Of a stretch of DNA of 64,000 bases, positions 1 through 8,852 are shown piece by piece. A program made the translations under genes and the position numbers. The notes under the pieces were generated by a model that was not told the origin of the DNA, did no database searches, and worked only from the letters and a program-made list of their open reading frames with translations. Each line of letters starts with the position of its first letter. Position 1 is the stretch's first letter. Source of the stretch: Bifidobacterium cebidarum (GTDB lineage Bacteria; Actinomycetota; Actinomycetes; Actinomycetales; Bifidobacteriaceae); NCBI RefSeq assembly GCF_009193305.1, contig NZ_WBVS01000004.1, positions 120,543 to 184,542 on the forward strand. Reading direction: 5' to 3'.

Positions 1-254
1 TGAGCATTGACTTCACTGACGGCAGCATCCAGTTATCGCAGCACGATATCATTCGAATGGCTAACAGATATGCTCTGTTGAATAGCGTTTCAGCTCATCG
101 AGATCTACTCGCGCAAATCACACGATTCAGAACCGGATTCATGACCGTACGAACTGAGAAAACCACCATCACGTTGAATCAAACCTGGATTCGCGATTTC
201 GAAAAAGGACTTGAAATCGCACTCTACGCCATGCGTATCAGTCAACTGATTTAA
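1..254 (+). CDS. C-terminal part of an unknown protein (cut by window edge)
   Basis: An open frame enters from the left edge (frame of base 3) and runs 84 codons to TAA at 252-254. No internal ATG has a good ribosome binding site, so the gene probably begins outside the window. The visible part has mixed charged and hydrophobic residues with no signal peptide or membrane segment, and I recognise no family. It converges with the broken WYL regulator, 25 bp away, with no obvious terminator between them. Confidence 0.5.
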   Translation, partial: SIDFTDGSIQLSQHDIIRMANRYALLNSVSAHRDLLAQITRFRTGFMTVRTEKTTITLNQTWIRDFEKGLEIALYAMRISQLI

Positions 255-279
255 TTCAACAATCGCTCCAGCCATATGA

Positions 280-1323
280 CTAGTCGGCATACAGGCTTGC
301 AAGGTATTCGCCGTCTTTTTGTAACGTGTCGCGCAGAGATTGCGGAGACAATATTTCGATGATGCGATCGTCGGCGTATTGCAATGCCCACCAGAGTGCC
401 GCTTTTTCATTCGAGGTAATTTGTACATCGTATGTGTGCTCGGCAATACGAGTTACCGTGGCATCATCGAACTAATCATAAACAGACTCAAGGGTATTCT
501 TGATGCGCAAATGAATCGGGACGGCCTTGTCGTTCATCGGGTAGGGACGCTCCCCCATGTGTTTATCCCAATCAAATGAAGAACCCGGCTCCGGATTGAA
601 GCTGTCCAATGCGCGCATCAGTGAATGGTCATGCTCATTCACTGCAAGATTACGGAAACGCTCTACATGCAGATAGCTCAGATTCTCATATTGATGCATA
701 TGGCAAATCAAATAGTATTTGCCGTTTCGATACATCAACCGGTATGGGTCTGCCGCATAGTTTTTTACGCTGCCTGAAGCATCTTTCCTCGGTATTAAAG
801 TCCCGTCAACGTCATAGGTGCAGTAGTGGAATGTAATAGCCCGCTCATGAACAATCGCATCATTCAGCAGTTCGATGTTATTCAGGAATTCACGATTGTA
901 ATTGCGCGGCGTGCTCAGCTGGCCAAGAGCACCAAGCTAGTTGGGCTGGCCAGCGAAAGCATATAATTTCGCGATAAGGTCGTGCAGATATTCGCTGTCT
1001 GAGCGGGAAAGGATTGCCCCGTCAGCGAGCAGCCTCATTTGAGCGGTATCGAAAATAGGTTCAATGTACCAGCCAGGTCGAGGATCGGCGCTTTCGGCAT
1101 TTTTCAAGTCCTTGCGTTCGATGCGTTCAATCTTACGCCCGAATGGCTGCATTGCTTGCAAGGTATGCAGATGGGAACGAACCGTTTTCTCCGTGACTCC
1201 AAGCTGATTGGCAATCCAAACGGCGGTTATACCATGCTCTCGGTCGGTGTTCTTATCAAGCAGTTCAAGGATGCTTACGACAATCTCTGCGGTTGACGGT
1301 ACAAACTGTGCCATTACCACCAT
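280..1323 (-). pseudogene. WYL-domain transcriptional regulator interrupted by two in-frame TAG codons
   Basis: Reading down from the start at 1323, one frame runs to TAG at 280-282 and is broken only by TAG at 937-939 and TAG at 472-474. I checked the codons between these points and found no other stop and no frameshift. The first 128 residues hold a winged helix-turn-helix (ITAVWIANQLGVTEKTVRSH). The middle segment has the WYL-like NGKYYLICH stretch. The last segment ends in the typical WYL C-terminal helix (SLRDTLQKDGEYLASLY). The rejoined length of about 347 codons fits full-length family members. Such proteins are often DNA- or ligand-responsive regulators, some of them of phage-defence loci. 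It follows the nuclease-like gene at 1395-2651 on the same strand with a 71-bp gap. I infer a decaying gene; a sequencing error at two TAGs is less likely. Confidence 0.8.
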
Positions 1324-1394
1324 TGCCTATCCCCCTTGTAAAAGAATGCTGATTCATGAGCTAAGCTGACAAAAATGCAATTACACAAATCCAT

Positions 1395-2651
1395 TTAATG
1401 CTCAAGCTTATCGAGATACTCTTTCTCTTTTGACAGCATCTTATCAATCGCGGTACGTAGCTTATTCTCTACTGCTTGAGGATTTACATCAGTCTTATCT
1501 TCATATTTCAGCGAACCAATATTGGTTGGAATAGTGATAATCTTCCTATATCTGTTAGTCGGGAGAACAGTCTGCAGCTTGTGAGGTATTACCTCAACCA
1601 GTCGATTCATGCGTTCAATCACATCCTCTGATTGGTTGAGTGGTCCAAGTTCAAGTTTGACCGACGGATTATTCAGCGGAGGATAAATCCAATATGTGTA
1701 GGTTCGGCTGTTATCTCCCCAACTGCCACGTTGCTCTTGTTTGTTGAGCAAATATTTATCCATACGTTTTGTAGTAAATCCAAGATATCGTCCCGGCTCA
1801 TTTTCACCGTGGCACCAAGAAAAAACATCCTCATTCTTGTACTTGTTATACTCGTTCAGAACTTTAATATATATGGATCTCAACTCTCCATCAAGACTGT
1901 CATCACCGACATAGCGCGCATATACCATGTCAAATACAGGCCCATATTTCGAATACAAGTTTTTTGCTAGTTCATCGAGCTCTTTGTCTTCCACAATAGT
2001 CTCTTTCTTCAGCATGCGGATATAGTCATTGATAACGGATCCGGTTTTCGACTCCGCATATGGCACAAGGTCTTCAAGAATGCGTGCAATGGTCTCATAG
2101 CTTATGGGTATCCATTTGTCTGGATTCTTGCACTCTTTTTCAGGGGCCGGCTCTCCTCCGGGCGATAAAAGCACATATACCCGGCACCAGTCAGAATATG
2201 TATTCTCCACATAGTCGTAATACTTATCGAGCTGCCGGTCATGCAATTGAGAGTCAACCTTATTTTCAATACAAAGCGCCAGACGTTCATTGCTGTCATA
2301 ACAAAGTACGTCGATACGATTCCGCCCTTCACCCGTCGTAACCTCGCGTTCAACCACGAGATCAGATAAATCCTTGACTGCAAAAGTAGCGAATCCTTCC
2401 GGATGAGCTTTGTAGAGTTCAGCAAGAAGACGACGAATCAATAAATCGTCCAATCCATGAGGATTAGACGGTTCAAGAAGCCATGCCAGAAATGCGCTGT
2501 GGCGGATTTCCTGACGACTCATGCCGACCATATCGAACATGTTAGGCTTATGCAACAGACTATTAGCCTCAAGGAAATCCGGATCCGACAGCATAGACAT
2601 TGCCAAACTAACAGGCTCTATTGTTTTTACCGGTTCACTCATACCAGCCAT
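1395..2651 (-). CDS. PD-(D/E)XK nuclease superfamily protein (PF14281-like)
   Basis: The N-terminal region carries EIRHSAFLAWLLEP followed by NPHG, typical of the PD-(D/E)XK_9 group. The nuclease core follows: RIDVLCYD supplies the Asp and LALCIENKVDS supplies the E-x-K pair, with D, E and K near residues 114, 129 and 131. The C-terminal half is charged with no recognised domain. I choose the ATG at 2651 (418 residues) over the GTG at 2666; neither has a strong ribosome binding site, and a third start lies at 2642. The family is frequent among defence and mobile-element genes, usually with unknown substrate. It is probably co-transcribed with the broken WYL regulator downstream. Confidence 0.75.
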   Translation of the reverse strand: MAGMSEPVKTIEPVSLAMSMLSDPDFLEANSLLHKPNMFDMVGMSRQEIRHSAFLAWLLEPSNPHGLDDLLIRRLLAELYKAHPEGFATFAVKDLSDLVVEREVTTGEGRNRIDVLCYDSNERLALCIENKVDSQLHDRQLDKYYDYVENTYSDWCRVYVLLSPGGEPAPEKECKNPDKWIPISYETIARILEDLVPYAESKTGSVINDYIRMLKKETIVEDKELDELAKNLYSKYGPVFDMVYARYVGDDSLDGELRSIYIKVLNEYNKYKNEDVFSWCHGENEPGRYLGFTTKRMDKYLLNKQEQRGSWGDNSRTYTYWIYPPLNNPSVKLELGPLNQSEDVIERMNRLVEVIPHKLQTVLPTNRYRKIITIPTNIGSLKYEDKTDVNPQAVENKLRTAIDKMLSKEKEYLDKLEH

Positions 2652-2807
2652 ACTACCTACTATCACCGGTATGATTCCATTGCAATTGCAAGAGTAATCT
2701 TGAATCTATTGGCGATGGACATTTTCTCTGGCATGATTATGAGAAAACGCCGCCGGTTAATCGTATCGATTGTCTCAATAACAATATGTACTGGAGAAAG
2801 AATGCAC

Positions 2808-3449
2808 ATGAGCAATGCATCCATAGACTTCAATCTGACCGATTGGCTTGGCGATTGGGAGAGCTTTGAGCATTACATTGATGCTCAGGATGAAGCTCTT
2901 CGCAAGACTTGGGATGAGGCGGAGCAGGCTGTGCTCTCTAATCCGAAGATGGCACCAATGGCAGCTCACGGCATTCGCAAGTTCTGGGCTATGGCCTGTT
3001 CCACCACCAGCCCGGAGAACATCATTCATATCGGCTATTGGACTGTTGGCGAACCGGACAGCACCGATGCGGATGTGCGCATCACCTGGTATCCGGAAGA
3101 CAACACGAACCTTGACGCCTATGACTACCGCATCGATCATGTGATCGAACATGGTTTGGAAGGTTCGCCTACCTACGTGTTCCGAACCGACGATCCGCAC
3201 GCCGAAGACAGTCCATTCCGTTGGTTGATTGCCATTGCACCGCTGCCGTCGCGAGCCGCATTCGCAGAAGGTGGGCTGCTGAGCCACTTGCATTTCCAGT
3301 ATGCCAATGACTTGCACACGCTCGTTGCAGTTGATGACTCTGGCGCAGAGACCCTGCGCAATCCGCGATGGTATGCGACGATGTGCGCGGATGAGGGAAC
3401 GGTTGAAGACCGTTGCCGGATTATTCGCGCGTTGCATCATCTAGACTGA
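2808..3449 (+). CDS. ZinT/AdcA-C-like metal-binding protein, cytoplasmic form
   Basis: 213 residues. The start at 2808 is preceded by GGAGAAAG at 2793-2800. The opening LTDWLGDWESFEHYID matches the start of the ZinT fold (L-x-x-W-x-G-x-W-x-S-x-x-x-Y). Later PFRWLIAIAP, LLSHLHFQY and NPRWYATM match the family's conserved C-terminal strands, including His residues used for zinc. There is no signal peptide, unlike periplasmic ZinT or the AdcA lipoprotein, so a cytoplasmic role in zinc handling is inferred. It stands alone, convergent with the SDR gene at 3530-4237. Confidence 0.65.
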   Translation: MSNASIDFNLTDWLGDWESFEHYIDAQDEALRKTWDEAEQAVLSNPKMAPMAAHGIRKFWAMACSTTSPENIIHIGYWTVGEPDSTDADVRITWYPEDNTNLDAYDYRIDHVIEHGLEGSPTYVFRTDDPHAEDSPFRWLIAIAPLPSRAAFAEGGLLSHLHFQYANDLHTLVAVDDSGAETLRNPRWYATMCADEGTVEDRCRIIRALHHLD

Positions 3450-3467
3450 GCAAATGCATTGCTCAAT

Positions 3468-3513
3468 GCGCAGTTACTGTCTGTTTTTCGTTGAATACCG
3501 GCAGTAACTGCGC
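3468..3513. terminator. Bidirectional hairpin between convergent genes
   Basis: Perfect 12-bp inverted repeat, GCGCAGTTACTG at 3468-3479 and its complement at 3502-3513, with a 22-nt loop containing a T run. It lies between the ZinT-like gene and the SDR gene. Confidence 0.7.
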
Positions 3514-3529
3514 GGATATGGGTCCGACC

Positions 3530-4237
3530 TCAGCTGTTGCGGTTGATTTCGATGTCGGTGACGGTGAGGTTCGCCTCGTTGATGAGGTTGAACAGAATGA
3601 CCTCGGCCAGCGGGCCGGGCTGCATGAACGTGTGCTGCTTTTCCTCGGACACGTAATCGTGGCTGTCACGGTAGAATGCGGTGTCGATGCCGCCCGGGTA
3701 GACGGCCACGACCTTGACGCTCGCACCCTTGTAAGCGGCCTGGAGGCTCTTGGTGTAGCCCTTTTCGCCCCATTTGGTGGCACAGTACACGCTTTCGTTC
3801 GCATTGCCGCGAGTGGCGGCCGTGCTCATGATCTGTGCGATCTTGACGTCCTGTTCGCCGCAAGCCTTCAGCGTCTCAACGGTCCACAGAATCATGCCCT
3901 TCAAACCTTTGAGGCACTTATCAACGTCTGCGGCCTCGTAAGCGGTCGGCACCTTGAACGATGGCTGACCAGCGTTGTTGATGAGCAGATCGATGTGGCC
4001 GAAGGAGGCGATCTCCGCCACGGATTTGCGCACGAAATCCTCGTCGGTGATGTCGCCCACGTAGGCACGATACGATTCAGCCGGCCATTGCGCGGTCAAT
4101 TCGGCCTGACGCCCAGCGTTGAAATCGACGCCAGCCACCAGCCAACCGGCTTCAATCAGCTGGCTCGCCAATTCGTAGCCAAGTCCCAGTGCGCTACCGG
4201 TGACGATGGCGATCTTCTGTCCGCTTGCAGTGGTCAT
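3530..4237 (-). CDS. Short-chain dehydrogenase/reductase (SDR)
   Basis: 235 residues with the classical SDR plan: nucleotide-binding TGSALGLG at 13-20, NNAG at 87-90, catalytic Ser near 138, and YCATK with Tyr151 and Lys155. An acidic residue after the second strand (GVDFN) favours NAD(H) over NADP(H), which is inference. The substrate is unknown. The start is preceded by AAAGGAG. It lies 25 bp downstream of the ABC-F gene on the same strand and may be co-transcribed with it. Confidence 0.85.
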   Translation of the reverse strand: MTTASGQKIAIVTGSALGLGYELASQLIEAGWLVAGVDFNAGRQAELTAQWPAESYRAYVGDITDEDFVRKSVAEIASFGHIDLLINNAGQPSFKVPTAYEAADVDKCLKGLKGMILWTVETLKACGEQDVKIAQIMSTAATRGNANESVYCATKWGEKGYTKSLQAAYKGASVKVVAVYPGGIDTAFYRDSHDYVSEEKQHTFMQPGPLAEVILFNLINEANLTVTDIEINRNS

Positions 4238-4262
4238 AGCTATCTCCTTTATTCCTCAGCGA

Positions 4263-5864
4263 CTATTCTTCAGCAACCAATTCTAGGTAGGAGTCGTTCC
4301 ACAGATCCTCATCACCGTCGGGCATGAGCAGCACGCGCTCCGGGTTCAATGCTTCAACTGCACCTTCATCGTGGGTGACGAGCACGATGGCACCCTCATA
4401 TTTGGCGATGGCCTTCAAAATCTCCTCGCGGGAGGCGGGGTCAAGGTTGTTGGTGGGCTCATCGAGCAGCAGCACGTTGGCGCGTGAGGTCACCAGAGTC
4501 GCCAATGCCAGACGGGTTTTCTCGCCACCGGAGAGCACGCGCGCGGGCTTCATCGCATCGTCGCCGGAGAACAGGAACGAGCCCAGGATGGAGCGTGCGT
4601 GCGTATCATCCAATTCCGGGGCCACATGCTGCAGGTTCTCCAACACGGTGGCGTCCAGATCCAACGTATCGTGCTCTTGGGCGAAGTAGCCGATCTTGCA
4701 GCCGTGACCGTACTCCACCGAACCGGTGTCCGGCTCCTCGATATGAGCGAGCAGACGCAGCGTCGTGGTCTTACCGGCGCCGTTGTAGCCCAGAATCACC
4801 ACGCGAGAGCCCTTATCAATGGCCAGATTCACTCCGGCGAACACGATGTTCGAACCATACGCCTTGGAAATATCCTTGGCCATGATCGGCGTCTTGCCGC
4901 ATGGAGCGGGCTCCGGGAAGCGGATGTCCGCCACCTTCTCCTTCTTCTGCGCCTCCGAGGTCTCAGACAGGAGTTTCTCTGCACGGCGCATCATGTTCTG
5001 CGCGGCCACGGCCTTTGTGGCCTTGGCGTGCAGACGGATGCCCTGCTTCATCAGGCGTTCGGCCTTCTTCTCGGCCACTTCGCGTTCACGGCGGCGACGC
5101 TCCTCATCCACCACGCGCTGATGCAGGTACGCCTTCCAGCTCAGCGAATACATGTCGATCTGACCGAGCTGTGCGTCAAGATGCCAGACTTTGTTCACCA
5201 CTTCGTCCAGCAGTTCCGTGGAGTGGGAGATGACCAGGAAGCCACCCTCATACTTCTTCAGGTATCCGCGCAGCCATTCGATGGAGTCGGCATCCAAATG
5301 GTTGGTGGGCTCGTCGAGAATCAAGGTGTCGGCGTCAGAGAACAAAATGCGCGCCAGTTCGATGCGGCGACGCTGGCCGCCGGAGAGCGTGCCAAGTTCC
5401 TGCTGCATGGTTTCCTGCGGCAGACCGAGCGAAGCCGCCATGGAGATCGCCTCGGATTGTGCCGCATAGCCGCCGGCCTTATCGAAATCCTGCATGGCCT
5501 TGTCATAACGGGCCATGGCTTTCGTCATCACATCCGGATCCGGATCGGTCATTTCCTTTTCGGCCTTGCGGATACGGTTGATGATGGTGGCGATGTCGCG
5601 TGCGCTCATCATGCGATCCAACGCGGTCTGATTCGGATCGGCGGCGTGTGTATCCTGCGGCAGGTAGCCAAGCTTGCCGGAGACGCGAACCTTGCCGGCC
5701 GTAGGCAGCATGTCGCCGGTGATCACGCGGGTCAGTGTGGTCTTGCCGGCACCATTACGGCCCACCAGACCGATCTTGTCACCCTTGGCCACATGGAAGT
5801 TGGTGGGATGCAATAAGGTACGTGCGCCGATCTGAATCTCCAGACCCTGTGCCTCAATCGCCAT
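4263..5864 (-). CDS. ABC-F family ATPase (ribosome-associated type)
   Basis: 533 residues with two ABC cassettes and no membrane segment. Cassette 1 has GRNGAGKT at 35-42, LSGGQ at 160-164 and LILDEPTNHLD at 181-191. Cassette 2 has GYNGAGKT, LSGGEKTRLALA and LLLDEPTNNLD. A charged linker rich in Arg, Lys and Glu (about residues 240-310) joins them, as in ABC-F proteins that act on the ribosomal E site. The exact subgroup (EttA, Uup or an antibiotic-protection type) cannot be decided here. The start ATG at 5864 follows GAAGGGTGAGGT. Confidence 0.9.
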   Translation of the reverse strand: MAIEAQGLEIQIGARTLLHPTNFHVAKGDKIGLVGRNGAGKTTLTRVITGDMLPTAGKVRVSGKLGYLPQDTHAADPNQTALDRMMSARDIATIINRIRKAEKEMTDPDPDVMTKAMARYDKAMQDFDKAGGYAAQSEAISMAASLGLPQETMQQELGTLSGGQRRRIELARILFSDADTLILDEPTNHLDADSIEWLRGYLKKYEGGFLVISHSTELLDEVVNKVWHLDAQLGQIDMYSLSWKAYLHQRVVDEERRRREREVAEKKAERLMKQGIRLHAKATKAVAAQNMMRRAEKLLSETSEAQKKEKVADIRFPEPAPCGKTPIMAKDISKAYGSNIVFAGVNLAIDKGSRVVILGYNGAGKTTTLRLLAHIEEPDTGSVEYGHGCKIGYFAQEHDTLDLDATVLENLQHVAPELDDTHARSILGSFLFSGDDAMKPARVLSGGEKTRLALATLVTSRANVLLLDEPTNNLDPASREEILKAIAKYEGAIVLVTHDEGAVEALNPERVLLMPDGDEDLWNDSYLELVAEE

Positions 5865-6139
5865 ACCTCACCCTTCGCTTTCCCTACCGTGCAGTAATTG
5901 CAACATCTCAAAAATAACCAACAGACCATAGTAACGGAAGGCGTGAAAAATGTGCTTGACAATAATCACGGCGATACTAGCCAAGTGTTTCACTCACGTG
6001 GTCAGCTTCGCAAAGAGCAGCCAATACACTGAATCATTTCCAAAACCGTGCAGGGAAGCATGAGCTTCGCCACAGGCGTGAACCAGCAAAACGGCTAGAA
6101 TCAGCACCAGAACATATCTGTACCGTGAAGGGGACCGCT
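5865..6139. other. Divergent intergenic region, nothing further recognised
   Basis: 275 bp between the divergent ABC-F and nnr genes. It must hold promoters for both, but I see no convincing paired -10/-35 boxes, inverted repeat or small ORF. Confidence 0.5.
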
Positions 6140-8011
6140 ATGGAATACGCCGATGATGCCGACCGCCGCGAGCTGCTGCTGCACAGCGCCTATGATGCAC
6201 AGACCGTGCGGGATATGGAACGTCCGCTTCTCGATAAGGGCATACCCCTGATGCGTATGGCCGCACAAGCTGTGGCGCATACGGCCGCCGGCATGCTCGA
6301 TGATGAGGATCTGGCTCTTGAGGATTCCTCCATCGTGCTCCTCGCCGGCGCTGGCGACAATGGCGGTGATGGCCTGTTCGCTGCGGCCGCTTTGACTCAG
6401 GAGGGTGCCGCGGTGACCGCCGTGGCGGTGGGCAAGTCTCTGCATGAGGCTGGATTCGCCGAGTTTGTGCGTGCTGGCGGCAAGGTGCTGGTCCTTGATC
6501 CGGCAGCCGAAATTCCCGGCTGCGCTTCGGGCTTCTCCGCCGGTGAAGCCGGTGAACGTTTGCAGGCTGCGGTGTCGCTGATTAATAAGTCACACTTGGT
6601 GATTGATGCAATGACCGGCATCGGCATTCAGGGTGCGCTACGCGGCATTCCGGCGGCACTGGCCGCCGCCGTGGGATTGGATGGCGAAGTACCGGATGAG
6701 CCGGCATTGCCCGGACGTGAATCCTCCCGTGATTATCCGTTGATCCTAGCAGTGGATACGCCTTCTGGCGTCGGCGTAGACGATGGTTCGTTGCCTGGAC
6801 CTTATCTGCCGGCAAACGTGACGGTGACGTTCGGCGCGATGAAACCATGCGCTGTATTGCCGCCTGCAACGTTTGGCTGCGGCCGCATCCAACTGGTTGA
6901 TTTCGGCTTCACCATCGATGATGTTGAACCTGCGGTGGAGGTGGTCGATCATCTGTTCGCCTCGGATGCGATTCGCCTGCCTCATTATGAGGATTCCAAG
7001 TACGCGCGCGGCGTCGTCGGCTTGGTGACCGGATCACAGCGCTACCCTGGTGCCGCTGTGCTCACCACTCGTGCAGCTGCACGGGCCAATACCGGCATGG
7101 TCCGTTATCTAGGCCCTGAACGTGCGCAGAACATGGTATTGGCTTCGGTTCCCGAGGCGGTGCTCGGCAAGGGGCATGTGCAGTCTTGGGTTGTAGGTTC
7201 CGGCGTGCCAGCAGCCGATGCGGAAGGTGCGGGCTCCGATCTGCAGCGTGAGACGATTGCCGCATTGGTGAAGCATTATTCATTAACGGACCCTGATACT
7301 ACCAATGATGAAATCACGAACGCCAATGACGATGCCGCCTATGACATGCCGCCCCTGGTGGTGGATGCGGGAGCCCTTGACCTGCTTCCTGACCATGTGC
7401 CGGGTCAAGTGGTGATTACACCGCATGCCGGTGAGATGGCTGCATTGCTCAACCGCTTGGAGCAAAGATTATTCAGCGGTGAAATGAAGAATGATGTGGA
7501 ATCCGATAGCGTTGAAATCACAAATACCGACGATACAGTTGGCACGGTTGATGCCAATGACGCCGCTGCGGTATCTGAACCGTATACCGCTCAGGACGTC
7601 ATGCTGCACCCGCTCGCCGCAGCCCGCCGCGCGCATGAACTCACCGGAGCCACGGTACTACTGAAGGGTGCGGTCACCATCGTGGTGGATGAGGATCATG
7701 TCTATGCGTCCGGCAGCGCACCTGCATGGCTGGCAACGGCTGGTGCCGGTGATGTGCTCGCCGGTTTGCTCGGCGCGCTGCTTGCCCAGCAGCCCGACGG
7801 TATCACGACGGCGGAAACCGTAGCCGCTGCAGCATATCTGCACGGAGCGTCAGCCGCCATCGCATCCGAATCCGAACAACATGGCTGGCAGGAACCGGAG
7901 CTGATTGGCGGGCGTGAACATCGTCAGCAGTTCCTGACGCTCGGCCATCCAATCGTTGCCAGCGATGTGATTCGCGCCATTCCAGATGCTATCGCCGATG
8001 TGATTGCTTAG
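6140..8011 (+). CDS. nnr: Bifunctional NAD(P)H-hydrate epimerase / ADP- or ATP-dependent NAD(P)H-hydrate dehydratase
   Basis: 623 residues repairing hydrated NAD(P)H. The N-terminal YjeF_N epimerase domain has LLAGAGDNGGDG near 67-78. The C-terminal carbohydrate-kinase-like domain has VDTPSGVGVDDG at the junction and the GAGDVLAG anion-hole motif near the end. The start at 6140 is chosen over a GTG at 6125 because GAAGGGG at 6128-6133 lies at proper spacing. A low-complexity acidic stretch (about residues 445-480, rich in Asp, Val and Asn) looks like a lineage-specific insertion in the dehydratase domain. Confidence 0.92.
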   Translation: MEYADDADRRELLLHSAYDAQTVRDMERPLLDKGIPLMRMAAQAVAHTAAGMLDDEDLALEDSSIVLLAGAGDNGGDGLFAAAALTQEGAAVTAVAVGKSLHEAGFAEFVRAGGKVLVLDPAAEIPGCASGFSAGEAGERLQAAVSLINKSHLVIDAMTGIGIQGALRGIPAALAAAVGLDGEVPDEPALPGRESSRDYPLILAVDTPSGVGVDDGSLPGPYLPANVTVTFGAMKPCAVLPPATFGCGRIQLVDFGFTIDDVEPAVEVVDHLFASDAIRLPHYEDSKYARGVVGLVTGSQRYPGAAVLTTRAAARANTGMVRYLGPERAQNMVLASVPEAVLGKGHVQSWVVGSGVPAADAEGAGSDLQRETIAALVKHYSLTDPDTTNDEITNANDDAAYDMPPLVVDAGALDLLPDHVPGQVVITPHAGEMAALLNRLEQRLFSGEMKNDVESDSVEITNTDDTVGTVDANDAAAVSEPYTAQDVMLHPLAAARRAHELTGATVLLKGAVTIVVDEDHVYASGSAPAWLATAGAGDVLAGLLGALLAQQPDGITTAETVAAAAYLHGASAAIASESEQHGWQEPELIGGREHRQQFLTLGHPIVASDVIRAIPDAIADVIA

Positions 8012-8068
8012 CCTCGCCACAAAGTAGACTGAAACCGAATATCGTTCCCTTTTGCTTGAGGAGCTTCA

Positions 8069-8698
8069 ATGGTTAACTCCCCCATCACTGATGTGATTTT
8101 TGATTTCTGCGGCGTGCTATTGGATTGGAACACACGCGCCTGCTTGGAAGGCAAGTTCCCCGACGACGTAGTTGCCGCCATCTGCGCGCCAGATGATCCG
8201 CACGGTTTCTTCCACTACGAGGACCGCATGGATGCCGGTGAGGACTTTGCCGACATCTACCCGGATGTCGTGCGCGAGCAAGGCGAGGATATCGCTGGAA
8301 TCTTCAAGTATTACATCGACCATTACGCGGATGCGTTGCCGCGCACGCTACCCGGCATGGTCGAATTGCTGGCCGATCTCAAGGCCCACGGCTATGGCGT
8401 ATGGGGATTGACGAACTGGTCCCACGAAACCTTCCACTTGGCATTCGAAAAGTTCCCGCGAATCGAACAGCTGCTGGAAGGCACAGTGGTGTCCGGCGTG
8501 GAGAAAATGCACAAGCCGAACGCCGATATCTATGAGCTTGCATTGCAGCGTTTCGGCTTGAAGGCGGAACAGTGCGTCTTCTTTGATGACACTGCCAAGA
8601 ATATCGTCGGCGCCAACGAGGTGGGCATTCACGGTGTGCTGTTCGAAGGTGCTATCGCCGCCCGAGACAGTCTCGCACAGCTTGGCGCGCAGCTGTAG
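8069..8698 (+). CDS. HAD-superfamily hydrolase (subfamily IA-like)
   Basis: 209 residues. Motif I is FDFCGVL with nucleophile Asp12. Motif II is LTNWS with Thr115, motif III is HKPN with Lys149, and motif IV is FFDD (Asp173, Asp174). Position +2 after the nucleophile is Cys14 instead of the usual general acid Asp, as also seen with Gly or Cys in YihX-like and epoxide-hydrolase-like relatives. A phosphatase acting on a small sugar phosphate is the default guess. The ATG at 8069 follows GAGGAG. It ends 38 bp before the first of two strong hairpins. Confidence 0.8.
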   Translation: MVNSPITDVIFDFCGVLLDWNTRACLEGKFPDDVVAAICAPDDPHGFFHYEDRMDAGEDFADIYPDVVREQGEDIAGIFKYYIDHYADALPRTLPGMVELLADLKAHGYGVWGLTNWSHETFHLAFEKFPRIEQLLEGTVVSGVEKMHKPNADIYELALQRFGLKAEQCVFFDDTAKNIVGANEVGIHGVLFEGAIAARDSLAQLGAQL

Positions 8699-8736
8699 AG
8701 TAACCGCGCCTCCTCGACTTTTCATCGCCCTATTTC

Positions 8737-8781
8737 GTTGGTATGTTCGCGCAATAACCAGGCCCGTGCGAACATACCAAC
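8737..8781. terminator. Hairpin 1 of a tandem pair between convergent genes
   Basis: Perfect 14-bp inverted repeat: GTTGGTATGTTCGC at 8737-8750 and its complement at 8768-8781, with a 17-nt loop. Its loop-proximal core (TGTTCGCGCAAT) recurs in hairpin 2. Confidence 0.75.
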
Positions 8782-8792
8782 ATGTTCAATGC

Positions 8793-8852
8793 AATAATCC
8801 TTTGTTTGTTCGCGCAATGCATGATGCCTGCGCGAACAAACAAAGGATTATT
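8793..8852. terminator. Hairpin 2 of a tandem pair, perfect 23-bp arms
   Basis: Arms at 8793-8815 and 8830-8852 are exact complements over 23 bp with a 14-nt loop. The right arm overlaps the stop codon (8848-8850) of the XRE gene. It is probably the terminator for the XRE gene on the minus strand and a second barrier for the HAD gene on the plus strand. Confidence 0.75.

Noticed and set aside
105..446. 113-codon minus-strand frame near the left end
   Set aside because: Out of frame with the clear WYL C-terminal reading at 282-471 and lacks a ribosome binding site.
4599..5816. 405-codon plus-strand frame
   Set aside because: Shadow of the ABC-F gene, with a composition typical of reverse-complement reading.
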